Below are positions 50,857-59,217 of a DNA stretch of 64,000 bases, piece by piece. The stretch spans positions 1-64,000 of the forward strand of contig JADJEU010000009.1 of the NCBI GenBank assembly GCA_016709005.1, written 5' to 3'. The position numbers were made by a program, and so were the translations under genes. The notes beneath the pieces were generated by a model. That model made no database searches, had not been told where the DNA came from, and saw only the letters and a program-made list of their open reading frames with translations. Each line of letters starts with the position of its first letter. Positions within the stretch are counted from its first letter, which is position 1. The stretch is from Crocinitomicaceae bacterium (lineage in GTDB: Bacteria; Bacteroidota; Bacteroidia; Flavobacteriales_D; Crocinitomicaceae).

Positions 50857-51729
50857 TTAAATAAACTCAAAATCAACGCGTCGGTTCATGCGCTTGCCTT
50901 CTGGAGTATCATTGGTAGTGGCCGGATCTTTTTCGCCACGGAATTCAATCACAATTTTATCAGCCTTAACACCTTGAGAGATTAGATAAAGTCTGATAGC
51001 TTCAGCACGACGTGCAGACAAATCGACATTGTATTCATCGGTTCCGTTTGAATCGGTATGACCAATTATTTTGATACGAAGATCTGTATGCGAATTGACA
51101 ATACGCGCCATGTTTTTGAGATAATCCAGATACTCTGCCTTCAAGCTATCTTTATCATGATCAAAATAGACAGGCACAAATTGAAAGTTTCTCATCTCTG
51201 AGTCACGCACATAATAAGCATTCCAGCCTCTTTCCAAATCGCCTGCAAAATTGTTAAACCAGGAGTGATATAAACTTGCGGTGTCTTTTTTTGAAAGATG
51301 ATATTTTGATCGATACAAAATAATTTTTCCGTTTGCGCGCTTACAATCTTCTGACGTCCATGAGCCCGTTAAATAACCTGTTGAATCATTATAAGACAAA
51401 GTACCTCTGTTCGTACACCAATATTTTCCAGGATCATTTTCCTGCAAGCCTATAATGACATCTTCAAAATGAATCAGATTCCGGTCTTCTGCTTTTCCTT
51501 TGATATTTTTGTAGGCGAAATAATTCGTGAAAGGTGTTTCAAGTCTTGATTCTCCTTTCATATCACCCGTAATCTTATCAATCTTAAAATCAAACCAGAT
51601 TGCAGTACCTTGTTTATAGGTTTCAGCGCCGGTTGTGATAATACCTTGCCAGGTTCCATCCAGAAAATTAATTTGTCCAATCAGGTTTTGACTGAAACAA
51701 ATCAAGGCTATGATAGCAAGCTTTTGCAT
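50857..51729 (-). CDS. OmpA-family outer-membrane protein
   Basis: A 290-residue exported protein. A signal peptide (ALICFSQNLIGQ) leads a beta-rich domain of about 150 residues (LDGTWQGIITTGAETYKQGT; WTSEDCKRANGKIILYRSKY), which looks lipocalin-like (GTWQG start). The C-terminal OmpA domain (about 180-290) binds peptidoglycan: YFDHDKDSLKAEYLDYLKNM, IKIIGHTDSNGTDEYNVDLS and RRAEAIRLYLISQGVK, ending NRRVDFEF. The conserved HTDxxG and DxxS-R residues are present. It links the outer membrane to the cell wall. The N-terminal domain ligand is unknown. Confidence 0.88.
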   Translation of the reverse strand: MQKLAIIALICFSQNLIGQINFLDGTWQGIITTGAETYKQGTAIWFDFKIDKITGDMKGESRLETPFTNYFAYKNIKGKAEDRNLIHFEDVIIGLQENDPGKYWCTNRGTLSYNDSTGYLTGSWTSEDCKRANGKIILYRSKYHLSKKDTASLYHSWFNNFAGDLERGWNAYYVRDSEMRNFQFVPVYFDHDKDSLKAEYLDYLKNMARIVNSHTDLRIKIIGHTDSNGTDEYNVDLSARRAEAIRLYLISQGVKADKIVIEFRGEKDPATTNDTPEGKRMNRRVDFEFI

Positions 51730-51873
51730 TCTGATTACAATTGTACAAATTTCATTCCCTAATTACGAGAATAACCGGAAATTGTTCACTTCATAAGGCT
51801 CTCAAACCGAATCCACTTTAAAATCAAACAGAGCGTTCGGCTTTCAGTTACTCTAATTTATTAAATTTACCCT

Positions 51874-52511
51874 ATGATTCTACGCAAAGTCCTCACTGAA
51901 AATTTTCCGATGCTTGCTGCAGAGCAAGATCTGATGGAAGAAATCCTGAAAGTTGTATTTATTCACGAAGTGGAAGAAGGTGAATTGCTCATTGATATCG
52001 GCGAAACCATTGAGAACATGCCCCTGTTGGTAGAAGGTTCCATGAAAATCGTTCGCGAAGATGAAGAAGGACATGAGATTTTTCTCTATTACGTAAGCGC
52101 TGGAAATACGTGTGCGGCTTCCATTACATCCGGTTTTGGTGGTCAAAAAAGCAACATTCGTGCGATTGTAGAAGAAAAGGCGACTTTTTAGCAATACCCA
52201 TTAAGTATGTGGAACTGTGGATGGCCAAATACGCAGCCTGGAGACATTTCATTCTGAATACCTACAATGCAAAATTTGAAGAGGTATTAAAAGTTGTAGA
52301 TCTGCTTGCCTTCAAAAAAATGGATGATCGCATTGCAAATTACCTGCATGAAAAATCAGAAACACACCATTCAAAAATCCTGAAGCTGTCTCATCAGGAC
52401 ATTGCAATTGACCTGAATACCTCGCGTGAAGTAGTTTCACGAATTCTGAAACAAATGGAAAAATCGGGTCAGATTACAATTGGCAGAGGTCAGCTAACAT
52501 TACTCAATTAA
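51874..52511 (+). CDS. Crp/Fnr-family transcriptional regulator (frameshifted)
   Basis: The first part (51874-52191) has the cNMP-binding fold (IHEVEEGELLIDIGETIENM; LVEGSMKIVREDEEGHEIFL), and the second (to 52511) the dimer helix (WMAKYAAWRHFILNTY) and winged helix-turn-helix (KLSHQDIAIDLNTSREVVSR ILKQ, then GQITIGRGQLTLL). They are joined by adding one base to the T5 run at 52185-52189, which gives EEKATFLAIPIKYVELW and 212 residues, the normal length. The binding-site RGE/R pair for cAMP is not evident, so the effector is unknown. The intact domains suggest a sequencing error. It is followed after 10 bases by the fluoride channel gene. Confidence 0.87.
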
Positions 52512-52521
52512 TTTTTACAGC

Positions 52522-52887
52522 ATGAACTGGATGGCTTTTTTGTTGGTCTTTATCGGTGGCGGACTTGGAAGTGTTTCGAGATTCAGTCTTAGTAAATTAA
52601 CAAGTCATTTTTATTCAGGAAAATTTCCGCTAGGCACCTTGCTGGCAAACATTCTTGCGTGCCTTATTGTTGGAATAACACTTCTTCTATTAAAAGATAA
52701 AATCACCACCAGTGAGAATTTAAAACATCTGCTCATCATTGGTTTCTGCGGCGGATTTTCAACCTTCTCTGCCTTTAGTCTGGAAACAATTAAGCTGATA
52801 CAAACCGGTGATTTTCTGATTGCCGGATTAAATGTTGTTTTGAGTTTGGGAATTGGCTTTGGGGTGATTTACTTTTTGGTTCGGTAA
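52522..52887 (+). CDS. crcB: Fluoride ion channel FluC (CrcB)
   Basis: FluC/CrcB forms a dimeric channel that exports fluoride. The 121-residue protein has four helices, the GGGLGSVSRFSLS motif near the start (about 12-24), PLGTLLANILACLIVGI (the Asn of the pore; about 36-52) and the family signature GFCGGFSTFSAFSLE (about 74-88) with the Phe box and Na+ site. Length is typical. It begins 10 bases after the Crp/Fnr stop, so the two may be co-transcribed. No fluoride riboswitch was seen upstream. Confidence 0.96.
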   Translation: MNWMAFLLVFIGGGLGSVSRFSLSKLTSHFYSGKFPLGTLLANILACLIVGITLLLLKDKITTSENLKHLLIIGFCGGFSTFSAFSLETIKLIQTGDFLIAGLNVVLSLGIGFGVIYFLVR

Positions 52888-52917
52888 ATCACTCAGCTGT
52901 TCCAAGGTTTTGAAAAA

Positions 52918-53026
52918 AGGGGTTGGGCCGGCCCCCGGGGGAACCCGGTTTTTTTTTTGAACCCCCTTTTTTCAATTTTAATTATTTATGGTTTTTTTTT
53001 TTTTTTTTTTTTTTTTGTTTTTTTTG
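52918..53026. other. Homopolymer tract, probable assembly artefact
   Basis: G/C/A/T runs include a 25-base T run (52992-53016) and blocks such as GGGCCGGCCCCCGGGGG, with AAAAAAGGGGTT and AACCCCCTTTTTT arms that could fold. There is no repeat unit or frame. It lies between the fluC and bioD 3' ends and resembles the tract at 3401-3482; the T run could also inflate from a real terminator. Confidence 0.6.
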
Positions 53027-53037
53027 AATATTGAATT

Positions 53038-53664
53038 TCAAAACTTCGATTTCAAAATTGCCGCCTGTTCACTGATGAATTTTGGTTTAATATGTTCCGA
53101 TTGAGGAATTTTACCAAGACATTTTAATCCAGAGATCGATAAAATAATTTCTTCTGTTTCATTGTTTGACGGGCCGTTAAAAATGATTCCGGCAATTTTT
53201 AGCTTGCGCGATTTTAAAGCCTCAATACTCAATAAAGTGTGATTGATGCTTCCCAAATAATTTTGCGAAATTAAAATTACCTCCGCATCCAAATGCTGAA
53301 TCAAATCCACAATTAAATCTCCTTGATCATTTAGTGGAACCATTAATCCGCCAGCGCCTTCAATGACGAGTGTGTTTTTAGTTTGCGGTAATTTAAAATC
53401 TGAAAGAGATATGGAAACATGATCAAATTTGGATGCCGCATGTGGAGACATCGGTTGCGTCAATCGATAATGCTCAGCATGAAAAACAGATTTGGAATTA
53501 TTGATCAAACTTCTGACTTTATCCATATCGGTAGAATCTAAACTTCCAGCCTGAACTGGCTTCCAATAATCGGCTTCAAGTGCTTCTACCAGTATTGCCG
53601 AGCAAATTGTTTTTCCAACATCAGTTCCGATTCCGGTAACAAAATATTTTTTTAGTTGAGACAT
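53038..53664 (-). CDS. bioD: Dethiobiotin synthetase BioD
   Basis: BioD closes the ureido ring of dethiobiotin using CO2 and ATP, the penultimate step of biotin synthesis. The 208-residue protein starts MSQLKKYFVTGIGTDVGKTI with the P-loop GTDVGKT (about 13-19), then WKPVQAGSLDSTD and the ATP/ligand segment IEGAGGLMVPL (about 100-110). It overlaps the end of bioF by 13 bases, so the two are co-transcribed. The last helix ends at AAILKSKF. Confidence 0.95.
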   Translation of the reverse strand: MSQLKKYFVTGIGTDVGKTICSAILVEALEADYWKPVQAGSLDSTDMDKVRSLINNSKSVFHAEHYRLTQPMSPHAASKFDHVSISLSDFKLPQTKNTLVIEGAGGLMVPLNDQGDLIVDLIQHLDAEVILISQNYLGSINHTLLSIEALKSRKLKIAGIIFNGPSNNETEEIILSISGLKCLGKIPQSEHIKPKFISEQAAILKSKF

Positions 53665-54734
53665 TCGATCAATGCTTTTATTTCTTCGTGTGAATTATAA
53701 CTGTGTAAACAAATGCGAATGCGTTCGTGTCCTTTTGGAACCGTTGGTGAAAGAATTGCCTTCGCTGCAAATCCAGCTTCCTGGATACGAGCAGCAATAC
53801 TACGAGCCTCTTCATTTCCAGGAATAACGATTGATTGAACTGGTGAATTACTTTCAATGCACTTCACTTTTTTTGTTTGAATTTCAGATTTGAAAAATGA
53901 AATATTTTCTTTCAATTTTTTTCTTTCCAAATCCATAAGCGCAACTTTATTGACAACAAATTCAATTCGCTCTTGTGAATGAAAAGATAAAGCTGTGCTG
54001 TAAATAAAGGGTCGTGCAAAATTGACTAAATAATCGCGTACCTCTTTTGATGAGAGTACAATTGCACCATGACTGCCATAGGCTTTTCCAAAGGTGATCA
54101 ATTTGCAAAAGATATCCAGATCAAGACATTTTTCAGCCACTAACCCATTTCCGCCATCTCCATATAAACCACCTGAATGAGCTTCGTCTACAATCAGATA
54201 AAGATTATTTGCTTTACAAAATTCCGCAAGTAATTCCAGCGGTGCTTCATCGCCATCCATTGAGTAGATGCTTTCTACAGCAACATAAACTGTTCCTTCT
54301 GCAACTTTCAGTCTCTCCTTTAAGTGTTCGAGGTCGTTGTGTCTGAATGAAAAAGATTTTGCAAGACTTAGTCGAATTCCATCACGGATTGATGCGTGCG
54401 CATACTCATCATATAAAACAGTATCGCCTTTTTGAGGAATGCAAGAGTAGATTGCAAGATTTGCATCATAGCCTGAATTAAAAAGTAATCCAGATTCATG
54501 CTGAAAAAAATTGGCCAGGTAATTTTCTAATCGTTCAGTGTATTTTGAATTTCCTGAGATCAAACGTGAGCCCGTACTTCCATAACTCATCTGCCCTTCG
54601 AAAGGAAGTTTGGCTACACCTAAATAATCGTTCGAAAAAAAATCAACCTTATTCCCTTGCACCATCAACTCACGAAAAGCATGATCTGCTTTGCGCTGAT
54701 TTAATTTTTCTAAGATGGATTTGGGTGATTTCAT
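53652..54734 (-). CDS. bioF: 8-amino-7-oxononanoate synthase BioF
   Basis: BioF condenses pimeloyl-ACP/CoA with alanine, using PLP, in the first step of biotin ring synthesis. The 360-residue alpha-oxoamine synthase has YGSTGSRLISGN (about 48-59), VAVESIYSMDGDEAPL, IVDEAHSGGLYG (Asp/His of the PLP site) and the PLP lysine in TFGKAYGSHGA (about 211-221). Length fits the short BioF class. It precedes bioD on the same transcript; the GxxExxY gene is 9 bases upstream of its start. Confidence 0.95.
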   Translation of the reverse strand: MKSPKSILEKLNQRKADHAFRELMVQGNKVDFFSNDYLGVAKLPFEGQMSYGSTGSRLISGNSKYTERLENYLANFFQHESGLLFNSGYDANLAIYSCIPQKGDTVLYDEYAHASIRDGIRLSLAKSFSFRHNDLEHLKERLKVAEGTVYVAVESIYSMDGDEAPLELLAEFCKANNLYLIVDEAHSGGLYGDGGNGLVAEKCLDLDIFCKLITFGKAYGSHGAIVLSSKEVRDYLVNFARPFIYSTALSFHSQERIEFVVNKVALMDLERKKLKENISFFKSEIQTKKVKCIESNSPVQSIVIPGNEEARSIAARIQEAGFAAKAILSPTVPKGHERIRICLHSYNSHEEIKALIECLN

Positions 54735-54743
54735 TCCAGAAAT

Positions 54744-55127
54744 TTACAGATTATTTACTATCCGAACGATAGAATCCTTTAAAGAAGCAGAATTAAAATT
54801 GATGAGTATTCCAAGTTTCTTACCAGACAACTTCAAATAGGTTAACAGTTGCTTATGGTGAATATCTGCAAGCGCATCGACTGATTTTATTTCAACAATA
54901 ACTAAGTCATTCACTAAAAGATCCAATCGAAATCCTACATCCATTTTCATCTCAGCATAGATCATTGGAACTCCAACTTGATTTTTGATTTGATATCCCA
55001 TTTTTGAAAGCTCATAGGACAAAGCAGCTTCATACACAGACTCTAATAAACCGGGACCTAGTTCTGTGTGAACTTTAAATGCTGCACCTCGAATATCAAA
55101 TGAGATATCATTTTCTTTCAGACTCAT
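54744..55127 (-). CDS. GxxExxY protein
   Basis: A 127-residue protein with the family-defining FKVHTELGPGLLESVYEAAL (GxxExxY at about 25-31). The PD-(D/E)XK-like core follows: DVGFRLDLLVNDLVIVEIKS (Asp, Glu-x-Lys) and YLKLSGKKLGILINFN. The GxxExxY family is thought to be nuclease-related and is common in Bacteroidota genomes, often as isolated genes between unrelated genes and repeats. Role unproved. It lies between bioF and a repeat block, in the same orientation as bioF but with no shared promoter evident. Confidence 0.9.
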   Translation of the reverse strand: MSLKENDISFDIRGAAFKVHTELGPGLLESVYEAALSYELSKMGYQIKNQVGVPMIYAEMKMDVGFRLDLLVNDLVIVEIKSVDALADIHHKQLLTYLKLSGKKLGILINFNSASLKDSIVRIVNNL

Positions 55128-55180
55128 ACAAGAGTAATTTTAAGCGAAATTGCAAAATAAAATAATGCAAAAGTGGATAT

Positions 55181-55424
55181 TTTTCTCGCAGAGGATCGCA
55201 GAGTTTTACGCAGAGGTACGCGGATAAAAAACATAGACGGATAGAACAGAATTCAACTCAGCGAAAATCCGCTCCCTAATCTGCGGAAATCTGCGAGAAA
55301 AATGACACAATGTGTTTCTCGCAGAGGATCGCGGAGTTTTACGCAGAGGTGCGCAGATAAAGAAATTGGATCAAATAATACTCAGCGAAAATCCGCGCCT
55401 TCATCTGCGGAAATCTGCGAGAAA
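55181..55424. repeat. Two copies of an inverted-repeat-flanked intergenic element
   Basis: Copy 1 (55181-55302) and copy 2 (55315-55424) each begin TTTCTCGCAGAGGATCGC and end TCTGCGGAAATCTGCGAGAA, so each copy is a ~115-bp hairpin-like unit with matching internal CGCAGAG blocks. The centre differs between copies. It has no coding potential and resembles the widespread CGCAGAG/GCGAGAA intergenic repeats of Bacteroidota (recalled). The 55128-55444 gap holds nothing else that I see. Confidence 0.85.
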
Positions 55425-55444
55425 TAGTTAAATCAACTATTCAA

Positions 55445-56536
55445 TCACCACTTTCCTAGGCTCAAACCCTTCTGACTTTTTTCAGATGAACTTTTTGCGG
55501 AAGCTGATTTTATTTTTTCACGGTATTCTTTTGCTGCTTCAACTTTGGCATCGAATTTTGTTTCAGGTTGTTCACCATCCTGAAAAGGAGCTTTTGCAGT
55601 AAGACCTAAAATATCGAACAATTCTTTGTCTTCGTTGAAAGCTGGGTTTGGAGTGGTCAATAATTTATCTCCTGCAAAAATTGAGGATGCACCAGCAAAG
55701 AAACAAAGTGCTTGTGCTTCTTTTGACATTTGCGTTCTGCCTGCTGAAAGACGAATGATTGATTGTGGAAATAAAATTCTGGATGTTGCAATCATGCGTA
55801 CCATTTCCCAAACCGGAACTGGTTTTTGATCTTCTAAAGGTGTTCCTTCAACAGCAACCAGCGCATTGATTGGAATTGATTCTGGCGGTTGTTCCATCAT
55901 CACGTATGTCATCAACATACCTACTCTATCTTCAACACTTTCTCCCATTCCAATGATTCCACCAGAACAAACAGAAATTCCTGCCTTGCGCACGTGTCCA
56001 ATAGTTTCAATGCGCTCTTCGTATTCGCGGGTTGAAATAATGTCTTTATAAAATTCTTTGGATGAATCTAAATTGTGATTATAGGCATACAGTCCGGCAT
56101 TTTTTAATCGCTCTGCTTGTTGTTCATTCAACATTCCTAGTGTTGCGCACACTTCCATTCCCATGCCGTTGATGCCTTGCACCATCTCCACTACTTTATC
56201 AAAATCACGGTTGTCACGCACATTTCTCCAGGCCGCTCCCATGCACACGCGTGAAGATCCATTAACCTTTGCATTTTTTGCCAGATCCAAAACTTCATCA
56301 ACTTGCATGAGCGGTTTTACTTCCAACTCCGTATTGTATTTTGCTGATTGCGGGCAATAACCACAATCTTCAGAGCATCCGCCTGTTTTAATTGAAATAA
56401 GTGAACTCATTTGAACTTCATTCGGATTATGAAATTCACGATGCACCGTTGCTGCCTGATACATCAAATCCATCAAAGGCGTGTTGTATAATTTTATTGC
56501 AGCTTCTTTTGTAGCGTAGGTTTGATTAATTTTCAT
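55445..56536 (-). CDS. bioB: Biotin synthase BioB
   Basis: BioB is a radical SAM enzyme that inserts sulfur into dethiobiotin. The 363-residue protein starts MKINQTYATKEAAIKLYNTP and has the radical SAM cluster CSEDCGYCPQS (CxxxCxxC, about 57-67). GVCSGGIIGMGES-like (VCSGGIIGMGES), NALVAVEGTPLE and RLSAGRTQMSKE (R of the [2Fe-2S] site) follow. The [2Fe-2S] Cys residues are in CMGAAWR and CATLGMLN. I chose the ATG at 56536, one base after the corrected stop of the ywqK-like gene. Upstream bioB codons to 56557 overlap that gene and are not needed. bioA is not in the window. Confidence 0.96.
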   Translation of the reverse strand: MKINQTYATKEAAIKLYNTPLMDLMYQAATVHREFHNPNEVQMSSLISIKTGGCSEDCGYCPQSAKYNTELEVKPLMQVDEVLDLAKNAKVNGSSRVCMGAAWRNVRDNRDFDKVVEMVQGINGMGMEVCATLGMLNEQQAERLKNAGLYAYNHNLDSSKEFYKDIISTREYEERIETIGHVRKAGISVCSGGIIGMGESVEDRVGMLMTYVMMEQPPESIPINALVAVEGTPLEDQKPVPVWEMVRMIATSRILFPQSIIRLSAGRTQMSKEAQALCFFAGASSIFAGDKLLTTPNPAFNEDKELFDILGLTAKAPFQDGEQPETKFDAKVEAAKEYREKIKSASAKSSSEKSQKGLSLGKW

Positions 56537-56537
56537 T

Positions 56538-57396
56538 TCACTGATTTGTTTCGTCAATTAATTCCACTCCATTCACGTATTCGGTCACATTGTTGACTTT
56601 TCCATCAACCGTGTAAAAAAGTAAATTTACCACTTTCCAATCCATTCACATACGTTCCCTGAAGTTGAATTTTTCCATTTTCATAGTACCACGTCAGTTG
56701 TCCGTTTTCTTTGTCGTTCAAATACGTACCTTCAAATTTTTTGTAGCCGTTTGGATGATAGGCAACGGCATATCCGTTTAGTTTACCATTCACATAGGTT
56801 GAGCTATCTTGCAGAATTCCATCTTCATAATAGACTTTCCACTTTCCTTCTTTTAAATTGAAAAGATAATTTCCAATTGACATCACCTGACCATTTTCAA
56901 AATAACTCACAAACTCACCACTGGCTGAACTATCCTTGAAATTCTGAATCTGCTCTATCTGACCGCTTTCATACCACCAGGTCCACGTACTGTCTTCGTG
57001 ATCATTGACGTAAAAACCTTCCTGAATTTTAGTTCCTGTTGGAGAATACCATGACCAGATTCCTTTCTTTTTATCCATCTCATAGAAACCGGAATAATTT
57101 ACTTTTCCGTTGTCATGATAGACGGTGATCGCACCATCAACTTTATCATCTTTCCAAAAGCTCAACTCTTCAAGCTGACCGTTCTTATGATAGAATTTCC
57201 ATTCGCCGTTTGCCTTGCCAGCTATGTAATTTCCTTCGGAACTAATTGAATCATTGTCGCGGTAAAATTTCCAGAGACCTTCACGCTTATCCTCTTTGGT
57301 TTCTCCAATTCCATAACCGCCACCAATAACCGGAACGCGGTTGGAATCTTCACAACTCAGAAGTACAATTAATAGAAGAGATAGTAAAATGCGCAT
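56538..57396 (-). CDS. YwqK/MORN-repeat lipoprotein (frameshifted at the C-terminus)
   Basis: An SPII leader (LLSLLLIVLLSC, Cys15) precedes about nine MORN/YwqK-type repeats of ~23 residues, such as GNYIAGKANGEWKFYHKNGQ, GFYVNDHEDSTWTWWYESGQ and GTYLNDKENGQLTWYYENGK. The frame as written stops at 56605. Removing one base from the A6 run 56615-56620 continues YTVDGKVNNVTEYVNGVELI and ends at 56538 with 285 residues. It then abuts the bioB ATG with one base between, which suggests a shared transcript. MORN/YwqK repeats are binding modules; some YwqK proteins are annotated as antitoxins, but no toxin is here. Partner unknown. Confidence 0.82.
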
Positions 57397-57417
57397 TCGT
57401 ATTTAATTAGGATACCG

Positions 57418-57425
57418 TAAAGTTA
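57418..57425 (-). promoter_or_regulatory. -7-like box TAACTTTA ahead of the ywqK-like gene
   Basis: Near-match to TAnnTTTG on the minus strand, 21 bases before the ATG at 57396. Confidence 0.4.
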
Positions 57426-57474
57426 GGAAATTGTTGTAATCTAGAATCGTATGAAAGCAACTCTGTGAATCTCT

Positions 57475-57546
57475 GTGCTCTCCGTGTCTCTGTGGTTCTT
57501 TTTACATTCTGTGAACATTCCTTTACCACGGAGGCACGGAGAACAC
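57475..57546. repeat. Inverted repeat of CACGGAG type between ywqK and obgE genes
   Basis: Arms of about 22 bp (57475-57496 and 57525-57546) pair at roughly 18 positions around a ~28-base loop. It contains the CACGGAGAACAC/CTCTGTG motifs of another common Bacteroidota intergenic repeat. It could fold in RNA, but lacks a T-run. Confidence 0.6.
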
Positions 57547-57623
57547 GAAGGAACACGGAGAAACAACTTACCAAAAAAATAATTTCTGTTTAAAAATAGC
57601 TGTGCGAAAAATAATGGAAGCCA

Positions 57624-58607
57624 TTACTTATGCAACTCTTTCCAAATTAAATCTTTCAACTCTGTTAAGCCACTTTGTATAGCCGAAGAGATAAAAACAT
57701 AAGGAATAGCAGGCAACTTTTTTTCAATATCCTCTTTGATCTCATCATCAATCAAATCAGATTTGGAGATTGCCAAAAGACGAGGTTTATCAAGCAATTC
57801 AGGATTGTACTCTTTCAATTCACGCAAGAGAATCTGATACTGATCATATACTGAATCAACATCTGCCTGAACCATAAAAAGCAAAAGAGAATTACGTTCA
57901 ATGTGTTTGAGGAATTGAATTCCAAGACCTTTGCCAAGATGAGCCCCTTCAATGATTCCGGGAATATCGGCCATCACAAAAGATCGGTAATCACGATAAG
58001 CAACGATGCCTAAGTTAGGCGTGAGTGTTGTAAAAGCGTAGTCTGCAATTTCAGGTTTGGCGGCAGTGATGACAGATAGCAAGGTTGATTTTCCGGCATT
58101 CGGAAATCCAACCAAACCAACATCGGCAAGAACTTTCAATTCGAGAATAACCCAACCTTCAATACCCGGCATACCCGGTTGTGAGAATCTTGGTGCCTGC
58201 AAGGTTGACGTGGCAAAAAAAGTATTTCCCTTTCCACCTTTTCCACCTTCAAAAAGAATGAGTTCTTGTCCGTCTTCTGAAATTTCGCCAATAATTTCTT
58301 CTGTATCTGCATTGCGGGCAATAGTACCAAGCGGAACTTCGATATAAACATCTTTACCTTCAGCGCCAGTCATGTTATTTCTGCTGCCGCCAACACCTGG
58401 TTCAGCAACAACGTGCTTTTTATAACGAAGCGGAAGCAAGGTCCACATTTGTTTATTTCCTTTCAGAATAATGTGACCACCTCTACCACCATCACCACCA
58501 TCGGGTCCGCCTTTAGGCACACCTTTAGCGCGGAACATGTGTTGTGATCCCGCCCCGCCTTTTCCAGACTGGCAATGAATTTTTACGTAATCAATAAAAT
58601 TGGACAT
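57624..58607 (-). CDS. obgE: GTPase ObgE (CgtA)
   Basis: ObgE is an essential GTPase linked to ribosome assembly and stress control. The 327-residue protein has the glycine-rich Obg fold at the N-terminus (about 1-158: GKGGAGSQHMFRAKGVPKGGPDGGDGGRGG, in pieces), then the G domain with GFPNAGKSTLLS (G1, about 167-178), DIPGIIEGAHLGKGLG (G3 region) and SKSDLID (G4). It lacks the C-terminal OCT domain, as do many short Obg proteins. It follows adk by 28 bases in the hpt-adk-obgE operon. Confidence 0.96.
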   Translation of the reverse strand: MSNFIDYVKIHCQSGKGGAGSQHMFRAKGVPKGGPDGGDGGRGGHIILKGNKQMWTLLPLRYKKHVVAEPGVGGSRNNMTGAEGKDVYIEVPLGTIARNADTEEIIGEISEDGQELILFEGGKGGKGNTFFATSTLQAPRFSQPGMPGIEGWVILELKVLADVGLVGFPNAGKSTLLSVITAAKPEIADYAFTTLTPNLGIVAYRDYRSFVMADIPGIIEGAHLGKGLGIQFLKHIERNSLLLFMVQADVDSVYDQYQILLRELKEYNPELLDKPRLLAISKSDLIDDEIKEDIEKKLPAIPYVFISSAIQSGLTELKDLIWKELHK

Positions 58608-58635
58608 GAATTTATTCTGAATTTCAGCAATCGAT

Positions 58636-59214
58636 TTATCCGATCACCGCATCAATTTCGGCGTAAAGACGATTTGTAATTGCATCTATTTCACCTACCC
58701 CATTTACTAAAACAGCTTTGCCCTGCGCACGATAAAAATCCAACACCGGAGCCGTTTCTGTATTGTAAACCTGAATTCTTTTTTGAACGACAGCAGGGTC
58801 TGCATCGTCCGGACGACCGCTGTCAATTGCGCGCAAAGTCAGGCGTTTTTTTAATTCTTCTTCTTCAACATCAAGCGCCAACATCATTCCAATGGACGTT
58901 CCGCGCTCTTTTAAAATTTCATCCAAAGCTTGTGCCTGTGGCTGTGTGCGCGGGAATCCATCAAAAATAAATCCTTCTACTTCAGGATGTTTTTCAACTT
59001 CCGAGATGAGCAATTTTATAGTCACATCATCTGGAACCAATTGCCCTTTATCCATAAAGCTTTTAGCCAATTTTCCGAGATCCGTTTCGTTTTTGATATT
59101 GTAACGAAAAACATCACCGGTTGAAAGATGGAAAAGGTTGTACTTTTTCACCAGACGACTTGCCTGTGTTCCTTTACCTGCACCCGGAGGGCCAAAAAGT
59201 ACGATGTTGATCAT
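58636..59214 (-). CDS. adk: Adenylate kinase Adk
   Basis: Adk balances ATP, ADP and AMP (ATP + AMP <-> 2 ADP) in the cytoplasm. The 192-residue protein starts MINIVLFGPPGAGKGTQASR with the P-loop GPPGAGKGTQ (about 8-17). It has DGFPRTQPQAQALDE (AMP site) and the short LID form LRAIDSGRPDDADPAVVQKR, without the Zn-binding cysteines of long-LID enzymes. It lies three bases after the hpt stop and 28 bases ahead of obgE. Confidence 0.97.
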   Translation of the reverse strand: MINIVLFGPPGAGKGTQASRLVKKYNLFHLSTGDVFRYNIKNETDLGKLAKSFMDKGQLVPDDVTIKLLISEVEKHPEVEGFIFDGFPRTQPQAQALDEILKERGTSIGMMLALDVEEEELKKRLTLRAIDSGRPDDADPAVVQKRIQVYNTETAPVLDFYRAQGKAVLVNGVGEIDAITNRLYAEIDAVIG

Positions 59215-59217
59215 GGT

